A stretch of DNA of 60,062 bases from Lachnospiraceae bacterium (GCA_031263035.1 JAISGP010000117.1:1-60062), one strand, 5' to 3'. Counted from the stretch's first letter, positions 27,312-37,083 are shown. Numbers and translations are program-made. Notes: a model not told the origin generated them from the sequence alone.

Positions 27312-28343
27312 ATGAAAACACTTAAAGTACATTCAAATCAGGGAGTATATGACATTTACATTGGAGAGCATATTTTGTCTATTTTAGATGATGTTATAAA
27401 TCCAATGGATATTGATAGTATCTGCATAGTGACAGATTCAAATACCGAGGAATTTCTACCAAAGTTTTTTTATGAATTAAAAAATTTAAATATTCCTATA
27501 TCTACAGTAAGTTTTTCCGCGGGAGAGGAAAATAAAAATCCGGAAACCCTATTATATCTTTTATCAGAATTTGCAAATAAAAACTTAACTCGTCACAGTT
27601 TACTTATTGCTTTAGGGGGAGGAGTTGTTGGAGATATTACAGGATTTGCGGCAAGTGTATATATGCGAGGAATAAGCTTTATACAAATACCAACAACTCT
27701 TATGGCAATGGTTGATTCATCGGTTGGTGGTAAAACTGGCGTGGATTTGCCGGAAGGGAAAAATCTTATTGGAAGTTTTTATTCTCCTAAGGCTGTAATT
27801 GCAGATGTTTCATTTCTAAAAAGTCTTCCGGATAGAGAAGTGAAAGCAGGACTAGCGGAGGTGGTTAAATATGTTGGATTAGGGGTAAAATCTCTTTATG
27901 AGCCACTTCTATCCATGGATTATGAGGAAATAATTTATCAGTCATGTAAAAAGAAAGCAGATGTTGTAACAAAAGATTTTTTAGATAATGGTGAAAGGCA
28001 GTTCCTTAATTTTGGACATACATTTGCCCATGCAATTGAGAAATATTATAAATATACAAGACTTAATCATGGAGAAGCTGTTGCTATTGGAATTAGGTTA
28101 GCTATTGAAGCCGGTATAAGTCTAGGCTTTACAGATGTGAAATGTAAGGATTATTTTGAGGAATTGTTTAGCAAATTAGGTATTAGTACAAAGCTTGAAA
28201 TACCAGTCATTGATATAATTCCATTAATGGTTGGAGATAAGAAAAATACAGTAGATGCAATAAATTTAATTCTATTAAAAGATATTGGGGAACCAAGGAT
28301 AGTACCTATTACAGAAAAGAGACTGAAAGAGATATTTCGATAA
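27312..28343 (+). CDS. aroB: 3-dehydroquinate synthase
   Basis: A 343-residue NAD- and metal-dependent enzyme making 3-dehydroquinate from DAHP. Seen are the cofactor loop ALGGGVVGDITGFAASVYMRG, QIPTTLMAMVDSSVGGKTGVDLP, the metal ligand Glu in AEVVKYVG and the two His in NFGHTFAHAIEK and LNHGEAV. Start 27312 has AAGGGAG upstream. It is the first enzyme gene behind the attenuator. The 190 bases before it contain imperfect repeats of an AAGTGTATTTAAGCAG-type unit. Confidence 0.96.
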   Translation: MKTLKVHSNQGVYDIYIGEHILSILDDVINPMDIDSICIVTDSNTEEFLPKFFYELKNLNIPISTVSFSAGEENKNPETLLYLLSEFANKNLTRHSLLIALGGGVVGDITGFAASVYMRGISFIQIPTTLMAMVDSSVGGKTGVDLPEGKNLIGSFYSPKAVIADVSFLKSLPDREVKAGLAEVVKYVGLGVKSLYEPLLSMDYEEIIYQSCKKKADVVTKDFLDNGERQFLNFGHTFAHAIEKYYKYTRLNHGEAVAIGIRLAIEAGISLGFTDVKCKDYFEELFSKLGISTKLEIPVIDIIPLMVGDKKNTVDAINLILLKDIGEPRIVPITEKRLKEIFR

Positions 28344-28497
28344 TAAACGCCCAAAGCTATTAAGTAAAAAAACATAAATAGATTTTATTATAATTATAGT
28401 AGGTTGAGTTTAAAAGTATTAAAGTAAATATAGATTAGATATAGTTATTTGAAGTAAAGTGAAAATACGAGTTTTATAATTTTAGGGAAGAAAACAT

Positions 28498-29817
28498 ATG
28501 AGTAGAGATTGGAAAAAAATAGAAAAATTTCCAGTAGGAATAATTGAAGTTCCTCCATCAAAGTCAGTGCTTCATAGGGTGGCTATTTGCAGTGGGTTAG
28601 CAGGAGAAATTATTCCAAATAAAAATTATTCCGATGATGTAGTGGCAACCATAAATGGATTAAAAAATATATTAGATAAAAAAGGAATTGTAGATTGTGG
28701 TGAATCTGGTTCAACTCTTCGATTTCTAATTCCAGTAGCCTTAGTTTTAGGGATAAAGGTCAAATTTTTCGGTCATGGAAGATTATTTAAAAGACCGATG
28801 GAAGAATATTATAGAGAATTGCAACTTCATGGCGGGAATATAGAATTAGGTGAAAATAGTGTTACTGTTTCAGGGAAACTTCTTCCATCAATTTATACTC
28901 TTCCTGGAAATATTAGTTCTCAATATATAAGCGGACTTTTAATGGCACTTCCTCTTGCAAATGGAAACAGCACTTTAATAATTGAAGGGCAAATGGCTTC
29001 ATTTCCCTATGTGGATATTACCTTAGATGTTATGAAAAACTATGGTGTTGAAATAAAAAATATAGAAAATGGCTATGAAATAAAGGGTGGACGGAGATAT
29101 TTGAAAAGTACAATACCAGAGGAAGGTGATTGGTCAGGTGCAGCATTTTTCCTTGTGGCAGCAGCTTTAGGAAGAGATGTAAAGGTAAGTGGTTTAAATT
29201 GGAACTCAAAGCAAGGTGATAAAAGGATAGTTGATATACTGGAAGCTTGCGGTTGTAAAGTAATTAGAGATAAAGATGGTGATATAAAAGTAGAAGGTGC
29301 GAAATCACAGGATGAACAGGTTATAAAAGATAAATTAGAAGAAGAAAAACAAGATGCAATATTAAATAATTTAAATGGAAAATATAAAATGATCAATCAT
29401 AAAAATGAACTGGAAGGGTATCCAACAGGAAAAAGGATAAAGGGAATAGACATTGATATGTCAGATATTCCTGATTTAGTTCCACCTGTAGCAGCACTGC
29501 TTTCATTTGCAAATGGCACTTCTCACCTGACAGGGATTTCACGATTAAAGTATAAGGAATCTAATAGAATTGTATCAATATCAGAAGGCTTGAAAGCACT
29601 CGGTGCAGATATAAAGGCTAATGATAATGAGATTGTGATTAATGGAAGAGAATATCTTCAAGGAGGAAGGGTAAATTCTTATGGAGACCATAGAATTGCT
29701 ATGATGGCAGCAGTTGCAGCTATCGGATGTAAAGAAGATGTCTATGTATCGGATCCAGAATGTGTAAGAAAATCATACCCAGATTTCTGGAAGGATTTTG
29801 AAAAAGATGCAAAATAG
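28498..29817 (+). CDS. aroA: EPSP synthase with an internal insertion
   Basis: A 439-residue enzyme making 5-enolpyruvylshikimate 3-phosphate from shikimate 3-phosphate and PEP. Active-site segments are PPSKSVLHR (19-27), GESGSTLR (68-75, with Gly in the PEP loop, as in glyphosate-sensitive forms), KYKESNR and the C-terminal SYGDHRIAM. It lacks the usual short hairpin before the GESGSTLR loop and has an extra charged stretch (about 268-314) between the two halves. A second, different EPSP synthase begins the minus-strand operon at the right edge of this window. Confidence 0.93.
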   Translation: MSRDWKKIEKFPVGIIEVPPSKSVLHRVAICSGLAGEIIPNKNYSDDVVATINGLKNILDKKGIVDCGESGSTLRFLIPVALVLGIKVKFFGHGRLFKRPMEEYYRELQLHGGNIELGENSVTVSGKLLPSIYTLPGNISSQYISGLLMALPLANGNSTLIIEGQMASFPYVDITLDVMKNYGVEIKNIENGYEIKGGRRYLKSTIPEEGDWSGAAFFLVAAALGRDVKVSGLNWNSKQGDKRIVDILEACGCKVIRDKDGDIKVEGAKSQDEQVIKDKLEEEKQDAILNNLNGKYKMINHKNELEGYPTGKRIKGIDIDMSDIPDLVPPVAALLSFANGTSHLTGISRLKYKESNRIVSISEGLKALGADIKANDNEIVINGREYLQGGRVNSYGDHRIAMMAAVAAIGCKEDVYVSDPECVRKSYPDFWKDFEKDAK

Positions 29818-29991
29818 TTAAAGTGATGTGTATAGAATTATTGGGTTAGATAAGAAAGTTTAATCTAATTTGTAAAAATAATGATTTAGATAAGGGAAGA
29901 AGAATTTCAAGTAATATGTAATAAAAGCGGATTTAATCTAGAAGATTTTATTTGGAAGATAATTAAGAAGGGGATTAAGGAGGAAAAATTT

Positions 29992-30810
29992 ATGGCAGAG
30001 AAGTATAAATTATCTGGAAGGGGTAATCATCCGGAGGATAGTATTTTCGATATTTCGGGAAGAAAGATAGGTGGTGGCAACTTTGCAGTTATTGCGGGAC
30101 CATGTAGTGTTGAAACAGAGCCACAGATTTTATCTATAGCAAGAGATGTTAAAAATGCAGGGGCATCTTTTCTCAGAGGTGGGGCATTTAAGCCACGAAC
30201 AAGCCCTTACGCATTTTCAGGATTGGGATTAGATGGGCTAGATTTGTTAAAGATTGCAAGGGCTAAAACAGATTTGCCTATAGTAACGGAAATTATGTCC
30301 ATTGATTATTTGGAGCAATTTGCAAATGATGTAGATATAATTCAAATAGGAGCAAGAAATATGCAAAATTATGATTTGCTACATGCAGTGGGAAGACTTG
30401 GTAAGCCGGTTCTTTTAAAAAGAGGATTATCTTCAACAATAGATGAATTACTTTTAGCGGCAGAGCATATTATGGCATCTGGAACCGAGGAAGTTATATT
30501 GTGTGAGCGAGGAATTAGAACCTTTGAAACTGCCACAAGAAATACCCTAGACCTTTCGGCTGTACCTGTAATTAAAGCTCTTTCACATTTGCCGGTAATT
30601 GTGGATCCTTCTCATGGCACGGGATATTGGAATTTAGTTGAGCCAATGGCACTTGCAGCAGCAGCTTGCGGAGCAGACGGTCTTATAATTGAAGTACATA
30701 ATCACCCAGAGGCAGCCCTTTGTGATGGAGAGCAAAGTGTTACACCGGGGGTATTTAAAAATATAGTTAGAAAAGTAAATATAGTAAGAGATGCAATTGC
30801 AAATGCGTAG
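29992..30810 (+). CDS. aroF: DAHP synthase, type I-beta, without regulatory domain
   Basis: A 272-residue enzyme that condenses PEP and erythrose 4-phosphate to DAHP. Signatures are IAGPCSVE, LRGGAFKPRTSPYAF, IGARNMQNYDLL, ILCERGIRTFE and VDPSHGTGYW. The N-terminal ferredoxin-like regulatory domain seen in longer homologues (about 338 residues) is absent, so direct feedback inhibition on this protein is unlikely; attenuation and PheA inhibition may serve instead. GGAGG precedes the start. pheA follows 19 bases after the stop. Confidence 0.94.
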   Translation: MAEKYKLSGRGNHPEDSIFDISGRKIGGGNFAVIAGPCSVETEPQILSIARDVKNAGASFLRGGAFKPRTSPYAFSGLGLDGLDLLKIARAKTDLPIVTEIMSIDYLEQFANDVDIIQIGARNMQNYDLLHAVGRLGKPVLLKRGLSSTIDELLLAAEHIMASGTEEVILCERGIRTFETATRNTLDLSAVPVIKALSHLPVIVDPSHGTGYWNLVEPMALAAAACGADGLIIEVHNHPEAALCDGEQSVTPGVFKNIVRKVNIVRDAIANA

Positions 30811-30829
30811 GAATTTTAGGAGGATAAGA

Positions 30830-31957
30830 ATGAAAACAACAACAAGATTAACAGAACTTCGAGAACAAATGAATGATGTAACGCAAAAAATAGTAGATTT
30901 ATTTCAAGAAAGACAAAATATTTCTGAAGAGATTGGAAAAGAAAAAGAGAAAAATAATTTAGCAATTTTAGATCTTAATAGGGAAAATGAAGTAATTGAA
31001 AATGTATTAAAAGATGTTAGTGATGCTAACAAAATGACTACTACAATTTTAGTTAGAGAATTGCTGGCTTTGTCTAGGCTTAAACAATCTTCAAATCTAG
31101 AACTATCTAGAGGAAATGATTTGCCAAAATCAGAGCCAATTCCAGAGGGACCTGTAGCATTTCAAGGTGTGCCGGGAGCATGGGGAGAACAGGCAGCAGG
31201 TAAGTTATTTCCGGATAGAGAAGTTATAGAGTGCGAATATTTTGAAGATGTATTTGCAAAAATTAAAAATGGAGAAGCAGCTTGTGGAGTTGTACCAATT
31301 GAAAATTCAAGAACTGGAGCCATTGGGGAAGTTTATGATTTGCTAAGAAAAAATTCTTGTTATATAGTAGGGCAAATGTGGGTTAAAATTCGTCAATCCC
31401 TTTTAGGCGTTCCCGGTACTACTCTTCATGATGTTAGAGAAATTCTCTCTCATAGAGAAGCTTTAAATCAATGTGGACGTTTCCTTAAAAAATATAATTG
31501 GGATTTATTTGAAGTTAGCAATACGGCAGTGGCAGCTAAAACTGTTACAGAAAGAGGGGAAAAGCGAGTTGCTGCTATTGGCTCAAGAAGGGCAGCAGAA
31601 CTTTATGGCTTAGAAGTACTTGAAGATAATATTTCTGATGATTTAAATAATAGAACTAGATTTATTGTTATTGCTGCAAAACCTTGTTATGATGAAAATA
31701 GTACAATGATGTCTGTTACATTTTCAACTCAACATAGGTCAGGTGCATTAGCAGCAGTTTTAGAGCCAATTGGATTATATAATATTAATTTAAGTAGAAT
31801 TGAATCCCGTCCGGTATCTCCAGGTAGTTATAGATTTTTTGCAGATATTGAAACGTCTCCATTTGCAAATGGTCTTGATGAAGCTATAGCAACAGCCGCA
31901 AGTCAGGCAGAATATTTTGAAATTTTGGGATGTTACGATACAAAGGAAGAAGAGTAG
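30830..31957 (+). CDS. pheA: Bifunctional chorismate mutase/prephenate dehydratase (P-protein)
   Basis: A 375-residue fusion that commits chorismate to phenylalanine. The N-terminal AroQ-type mutase (about 1-90) has L-R-E-Q-M-N-D-V and EEIGKEKEK. The dehydratase part starts at about 106 (VAFQGVPGAWGEQAA) and shows VPIENSRTGAIGEVYDLL and the catalytic NNRTRFIVI. The ACT domain (about 290-372) holds ESRP, which binds Phe for feedback inhibition. Start 30830 was chosen because AGGAGG precedes it; the upstream in-frame ATG lies inside aroF. Confidence 0.95.
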   Translation: MKTTTRLTELREQMNDVTQKIVDLFQERQNISEEIGKEKEKNNLAILDLNRENEVIENVLKDVSDANKMTTTILVRELLALSRLKQSSNLELSRGNDLPKSEPIPEGPVAFQGVPGAWGEQAAGKLFPDREVIECEYFEDVFAKIKNGEAACGVVPIENSRTGAIGEVYDLLRKNSCYIVGQMWVKIRQSLLGVPGTTLHDVREILSHREALNQCGRFLKKYNWDLFEVSNTAVAAKTVTERGEKRVAAIGSRRAAELYGLEVLEDNISDDLNNRTRFIVIAAKPCYDENSTMMSVTFSTQHRSGALAAVLEPIGLYNINLSRIESRPVSPGSYRFFADIETSPFANGLDEAIATAASQAEYFEILGCYDTKEEE

Positions 31958-32116
31958 AATTAAAGAAAAAATAATTAAACTAAGTATTATGAATAGAAGA
32001 GATTTAATTGAGTTATTTATATTAAAAGATTGTAACTGTATATGAAGAATAAAGTAAATTAATTTTGAAAATAGTTTACCTAAAATTGTAATATTCAATG
32101 TTAGATGAGGTAGTTT

Positions 32117-33058
32117 ATGAACGCAAATACAAGAAATATAGTTTTAATAGGAATGCCAGCATCCGGTAAAACATCTATTGGAAGAGAAATTGCAAATAAA
32201 ATGAATTGGGATTTTTATGATTCTGATGAAGAAATAAAAAAAGAAAGAGGTGTTACTCCAGGGGAAATAATATCTACAGAAGGGGAAGAGGCATTTCGAA
32301 AAATTGAAAAAGAAATGTATAAAAAGCTTCTTATAATTCCTAATAGTGTTATATCTCTTGGAGGTGGCTCTGTTCATCACTGTGAATTGTTGAAAGAATG
32401 TAATTCTGTTATTTGCTATATTAAACGTCCATTTCTTCATATATATAATTCACTAAAGGATGAAGATAATAGGCCATTGTGTAAAACCATGGAGGATGTT
32501 AGAAGATTATATATGACAAGAAAACATTTGTATAAAGAGTTAAGTCATTTCTCTGTATTTAATAATACGGATATAGAAAAATGTGCTGATGAAATCATAA
32601 GGATGGCACGTCCTCATTTGCAATTTAGAATTGCCATAATAGATGGTCCTAATTTAAATATGCTGGGAATACGAGAGCCAGAGATTTACGGTGGAGAAAC
32701 TTTAGAGGATAGAAGAAAATTAACTGAGGAATATGCGGGAAGTAAAGGAATTGCTGTAACAGAATTTCAATCTAATTATGAAGGGGCAATTGTTTCAAGA
32801 ATTCAAAATGCTCATTTTAAATGTGATGGAATAGTTATAAATCCCGCAGCCTTAACCCACTATTCATATGCGGTTTTAGATGCATTAAAGGCTGTAAGCG
32901 TGCCGGCTGTGGAAGTTCATATTTCTGATATTGATACTAGGGAAGAATTTAGAAAAATTTCTGTAACAGCACCTGCGTGTAAAAAACAGATAGTAGGGAA
33001 GGGATTTGAAGGCTATGTGGAGGCAATTCAGTATCTTATAGATAATTATATGGAATAG
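32117..33058 (+). CDS. Shikimate kinase fused to type II 3-dehydroquinase
   Basis: A 313-residue two-domain protein. Residues 1-165 are a shikimate kinase: P-loop GMPASGKT (12-19), FYDSDEEI, EAFRKIE and LGGGSV. Residues 170-313 are a type II dehydroquinase: IIDGPNLNMLGIREPEIYG with catalytic Tyr191, FQSNYEGAIV, INPAALTHYS and His268 in VEVHIS. One chain thus does the third and fifth shikimate steps. The fourth (AroE) and the last (AroC) are not encoded here. The joint is direct with almost no linker, and no frameshift is needed. Confidence 0.93.
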   Translation: MNANTRNIVLIGMPASGKTSIGREIANKMNWDFYDSDEEIKKERGVTPGEIISTEGEEAFRKIEKEMYKKLLIIPNSVISLGGGSVHHCELLKECNSVICYIKRPFLHIYNSLKDEDNRPLCKTMEDVRRLYMTRKHLYKELSHFSVFNNTDIEKCADEIIRMARPHLQFRIAIIDGPNLNMLGIREPEIYGGETLEDRRKLTEEYAGSKGIAVTEFQSNYEGAIVSRIQNAHFKCDGIVINPAALTHYSYAVLDALKAVSVPAVEVHISDIDTREEFRKISVTAPACKKQIVGKGFEGYVEAIQYLIDNYME

Positions 33059-33260
33059 ATAGTAATATTTTTTTGAATTGTAAGATTATAGCATCTATTC
33101 TTCATCCCTTTACGTAAGTTTGTTCTTTTAAATAGTTTAATTCTAATTTTAGTAGAAAAGTATTATTTTGAGTAGCTTTATATAATTGTGTTGATGTGTA
33201 TATTCTGTTATAATATTGGCAAAATGTTCGCAATAAATTGTTTTGTAAGAAAGGGATACT

Positions 33261-34403
33261 ATGTCTAGAAATAATGGGGTTAAAAGAAAACATAAAAAAA
33301 TTTTGCCAATAATTATAATTGTTTTATTATTATTTGCAGTATTATGTAGCTGTGGGAAAAGTGATACAGGAAGTAAGCCAAAGGAAAAGGCAAAGGTTGA
33401 AACCAATGTATCTAATACAAAAAAAGATGAAGTAAAAGATACTAGCACAGATAAAGAGCAAACTTCTGTAAGTTCCCAGAAGGCTACTACGAATAATACT
33501 CAAAAATCAGTAACTAAAACTAGCAAATATAAAAATAAATTACTAACGGCATTTGCAAATCAAAAACCACTTTCATTTAAGAAGAAAAGACAAATGGTGA
33601 TGAAGCAATTAGATAGCTTGGGAAGAGCAATTGATTCTCATATTCAACTTAAAAATAGTGATGAGCCAAATAAAAAGAGAGAGCAATTAGATTATGATCC
33701 AGTTGGATGGCACAATTATCGCTTTTTCTATAAAAAATCCAGTACAAGTACACCAAAAGCTTGGTTAATGTCAAGAGGGCATCTGGTAGGTTATCAATTC
33801 TCTGGTTTAAATGATGAAGCTAGAAATCTTGTTCCTGAAACAGCGTGGTTAAATGCCGGTAACTATACAGGAATGAATGATAATAATAAATATTCTATGC
33901 TTTATTATGAAAATCGCCTAGATGATTGGCTTTCTGAAAATCCAAGTTCTTATCTAGATTATCAAGTTACACCTTTATATTATAAAAATGAATTATTACC
34001 TCGCCAGATTAGACTAGCTTATATTGGCTATAAAAATGATGGTTCAAAAATTAAAATTACCCTTGGTGGAAGAGAAGAAGCTGGGGATTATGGAGCAACT
34101 GTTGTATATTTAAATAATACCAGTCCTAATGCTAAGATAAACTATGCCACAGGTACCGCTGTAAATACTGTTAAAAATATTAGAAGCAATGCTAATGCAA
34201 ATAATACAAGTAAAAATCAAAGTGTAAATAATAGTAACACCTCATCCGGAAGTCAAACTGTCTATGTAACTGGGGGTGGTTCTTCTGATGTATATTGGTT
34301 TAGCAAAGACAATATGCCATCGAATACTAATATGAATAACATAGTTACAATGACGGAGCAGGAGGCTAAGGATCAAGGGAAAAGACATTCTTTGAAGGAT
34401 TAA
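33261..34403 (+). CDS. Secreted or lipid-anchored DNA/RNA non-specific endonuclease
   Basis: A 380-residue beta-beta-alpha-metal nuclease. The N terminus is basic then hydrophobic (15-30) with a lipobox-like LCSC at 28-31, and a Lys/Thr/Ser-rich linker follows (to about 90). The catalytic motif is SRGHLVGYQF (171-180, His174), with NLVPETAWLNAGNY supplying the metal Asn. The last 45 residues (about 335-380) form a separate small tail with VYWFS and a late Gly-x-x-His-Ser after an Asn/Ser linker. It probably cleaves extracellular nucleic acids for nutrition. It has its own promoter region at about 33180-33230. Confidence 0.88.
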   Translation: MSRNNGVKRKHKKILPIIIIVLLLFAVLCSCGKSDTGSKPKEKAKVETNVSNTKKDEVKDTSTDKEQTSVSSQKATTNNTQKSVTKTSKYKNKLLTAFANQKPLSFKKKRQMVMKQLDSLGRAIDSHIQLKNSDEPNKKREQLDYDPVGWHNYRFFYKKSSTSTPKAWLMSRGHLVGYQFSGLNDEARNLVPETAWLNAGNYTGMNDNNKYSMLYYENRLDDWLSENPSSYLDYQVTPLYYKNELLPRQIRLAYIGYKNDGSKIKITLGGREEAGDYGATVVYLNNTSPNAKINYATGTAVNTVKNIRSNANANNTSKNQSVNNSNTSSGSQTVYVTGGGSSDVYWFSKDNMPSNTNMNNIVTMTEQEAKDQGKRHSLKD

Positions 34404-34422
34404 AGAGATATAATGAAAAAAA

Positions 34423-34510
34423 CGGAGACGGTGGGATTCGAACCCACGTATCAATTGCTTGATAACCGCATTTCGAGTGCGGCGCGTTATGACCACTTCG
34501 CTACGTCTCC
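34423..34510 (-). tRNA. tRNA-Ser (CGA anticodon)
   Basis: On the minus strand acceptor GGAGACG pairs with CGTCTCC and the discriminator is G. The anticodon arm CCGCA-CTCGAAA-TGCGG gives CGA. A long variable arm (TATCAAGCAATTGATA) and T loop TTCGAAT fit class II tRNA-Ser. Confidence 0.96.
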
Positions 34511-34533
34511 AAGAAAAACTATATATATGATAC

Positions 34534-34566
34534 AGAAAGAACCTTGAATTTTCAAGGTTCTTTCTT
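34534..34566 (+). terminator. Terminator hairpin, first copy of a triplicated element
   Basis: AGAAAGAACCTTGAA pairs with TTCAAGGTTCTTTCT with a 2-base loop. Near-identical copies lie at 37222 and 39851, at the ends of the duplicated surface genes. Confidence 0.8.
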
Positions 34567-34754
34567 GCGTTATAAGGGGAAATAGGCCTAAATTTAAAAG
34601 TTTAGTTTGTTTTAATAAAGAAATAAGTGTGTATTATTTACGCATATAGCAAAGACATATCAATTGTGCCTAAAAAAAATAAACCGAGCCTGTTTTTTTC
34701 AAATATAATACATTTATTAACAATTGTATAAAACTCTAAAGGAGGAACAGGAAC

Positions 34755-37043
34755 ATGGAAAAAAGCAACAAAATTTCAGTAAATTATCTGTATAAAAGAT
34801 TCCACATTCTTATTTTTGCTATTACTCTGTTGATAGTTTTTGGCTTTGCATTAACATTTTCCAAAATAGTAGTTAAAGCATATGAGGTATTTAATCCATC
34901 TGAAACATATCACTATACATTTTATTTTAATGATGGAAGTAATTCGGAGAAGAAGGTTGGTTTTTATAAGGATAAAGCATTAACCCAGTGGTTTGATGTG
35001 AATCCATCAGAATCTTTTTGGGGATTTGATAATGGAGATGGGATAAATGACAGTTCAACCATTATAGGTGATACCGGAGCTACAGGTGAACCAACTCTTA
35101 CTTTTAATTGGGGATTCTCATTTACCACTGATGCACCGGTAGGATTTAGTTTATTAGGTGATGGAGTTAGATGTGAGAATTTAACAATTAAACTAAATAA
35201 TGATGTTAAATTTAATGTATTGCCAACAATAGATACACTTCCTAATGGACGTGAAAAGGATGTGGAAAAACAATTAATAGGAATAGAGGCAAAGACTAAA
35301 GATAATTCAAATGACTATTATACAACCTTAAAAATAAAAGGAAGTGGTTCTTTTGGCACACGAGTTTTTTTTCAACCACATGATGATAATGGTTCACTAA
35401 TAGAAGTTCCAAACGTAAAATGTACAGGAATAAGTACAGGAGCTATTATTAATGATTCTGGTAATATAACATTAGCTTCCGATGTATCGGCTTATACAGT
35501 TGGAGTGGTCACTCGTGGAATTGCTGGAGATGTAACGATAAATAATGGTTATCTACAATTGAATTCTAAGGTATATTCATCTGATATTACACTCGAAGCT
35601 TATGAAGTGTATGGGGATTCTCTAGCATACGGCATCGTCGGTGATGTTACAGCTAACGGTGGAGGTGGTCGTTGTAATATTGGAGAAGAAGGTAGAAATA
35701 TGGCTAGAGGATATGGCGTTTCCGGTAATATATTTATAAAAGGAGGAAGGCTTATATTTGATGTAAAAGGAGATTCAAAAAAAGGAAAATCATTTGGTGC
35801 TATAAATGGTTCGGTTATTGTTGAAGATGGATCTTTAGATTTATTGGCGGGTAGTTCTGAAAGAGAAGGAGTTGGAATGGAATTATCTAAAAATCAATAT
35901 TTTCTTTATAAAGGAGGTACCGCTCGAATAGGGGCTTACGGAAGAGAATATGGTGGTGTGATATATGATCCTACTAATTTGGGAAAGATGGAAAGTGAAA
36001 TAGATTATAATATTTATTTATATAATAAGCAGGGAGGCTTAATTAATGAAAAGGTAGATAGAAAAATACCTATTAAACAATTAGATTTGAAAAATGCTTA
36101 TTCTATGGAGATAAGTCCATATTCTTCAGAGACTGATTCAGGTAAAATGACATATGATGAAAACGACATTAGGGCTGTTAATTCCATCATTGAAAATAAT
36201 CAAAATATATCTTGGCAAAAAGATGAGCCAAAAACTTGGGATTTTTATGAAGGAAAAACTAACTGGGAACAAAATGGAAGAGTTCTACGTTTAAAGAAAG
36301 TTGATTTATCAGGAGAAAAATTATCATCAGCTTCAATAGATTTAGATGGTCAAAACTTGAATAATGGATTGAGTGAATTAACGAGATTAAACTTATCCAA
36401 TAATACGTCATTACAGACAGGAAGTATTCTTAATCTTAACAAACTATCTACATTATATATAAATAACTGTTCTTTAACATCTTTTGATTTACAGAATTTA
36501 GCTATAGATAGTCAAAGTTATTTAAAGGCATTATTTGATGGTAGTAATCAAGAAGTAAGTTTATTATTAGATGCAAGTTCTAAAGATAATTTTGAAACTT
36601 CTGTCACACTAAATAATCCTAAATTCTATCTTGACAAGGAATGTATAAATGTAGCTACAGATATTTCTTATAAAGATGGAAAACTTTATAGTTTAAATAG
36701 TAAATTAGTTACAATCTACTATGTTGCAGAAACAGGAATAACAGATGCAAATATCGATGGAAAGATGAATCTTACTTATAAAGTGCAATCTGAAGAACCT
36801 ACTACAGTTGATAAAAATGATGAAACAAAGAAGCCGGGAGAAACTAAGGTACCAAGTAAAGCTCCGGAAGTAACAATAGAAAAAATCACAACTATTTCTA
36901 CTTCGGATAATGTAAGCAAAACGAATGGTAGTTCAAGTCAAGTACGTACTGGAGATACTAATAACACCTTGCCTTGGGTTATTCTATCACTAGCTATGTT
37001 AGTTGTTGTTAGTACTATAGTAGTGAAGAAGATTAAACATTAG
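34755..37043 (+). CDS. Surface protein with LRR-like segment and C-terminal TGD anchor, paralogue 1
   Basis: A 762-residue secreted protein. A membrane/signal segment lies at 15-37 and is followed by a Gly/Asn-rich region of repeated beta strands (about 150-400), where INNGYLQL- and NGGGGRCN-like turns suggest a parallel beta solenoid. Residues 505-580 hold leucine-rich-like units (LTRLNLSNN, LSTLYINNCSLT). A Thr/Pro-rich stalk (about 680-725) leads to TGD (732-734), a membrane helix and a Lys tail. It is an envelope protein of unknown ligand. A close paralogue follows in tandem. GGAGG precedes the start. Confidence 0.8.
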   Translation: MEKSNKISVNYLYKRFHILIFAITLLIVFGFALTFSKIVVKAYEVFNPSETYHYTFYFNDGSNSEKKVGFYKDKALTQWFDVNPSESFWGFDNGDGINDSSTIIGDTGATGEPTLTFNWGFSFTTDAPVGFSLLGDGVRCENLTIKLNNDVKFNVLPTIDTLPNGREKDVEKQLIGIEAKTKDNSNDYYTTLKIKGSGSFGTRVFFQPHDDNGSLIEVPNVKCTGISTGAIINDSGNITLASDVSAYTVGVVTRGIAGDVTINNGYLQLNSKVYSSDITLEAYEVYGDSLAYGIVGDVTANGGGGRCNIGEEGRNMARGYGVSGNIFIKGGRLIFDVKGDSKKGKSFGAINGSVIVEDGSLDLLAGSSEREGVGMELSKNQYFLYKGGTARIGAYGREYGGVIYDPTNLGKMESEIDYNIYLYNKQGGLINEKVDRKIPIKQLDLKNAYSMEISPYSSETDSGKMTYDENDIRAVNSIIENNQNISWQKDEPKTWDFYEGKTNWEQNGRVLRLKKVDLSGEKLSSASIDLDGQNLNNGLSELTRLNLSNNTSLQTGSILNLNKLSTLYINNCSLTSFDLQNLAIDSQSYLKALFDGSNQEVSLLLDASSKDNFETSVTLNNPKFYLDKECINVATDISYKDGKLYSLNSKLVTIYYVAETGITDANIDGKMNLTYKVQSEEPTTVDKNDETKKPGETKVPSKAPEVTIEKITTISTSDNVSKTNGSSSQVRTGDTNNTLPWVILSLAMLVVVSTIVVKKIKH

Positions 37044-37083
37044 AAGAATGATAGACTAATGATTTGTACGGTTGATTTATTAG

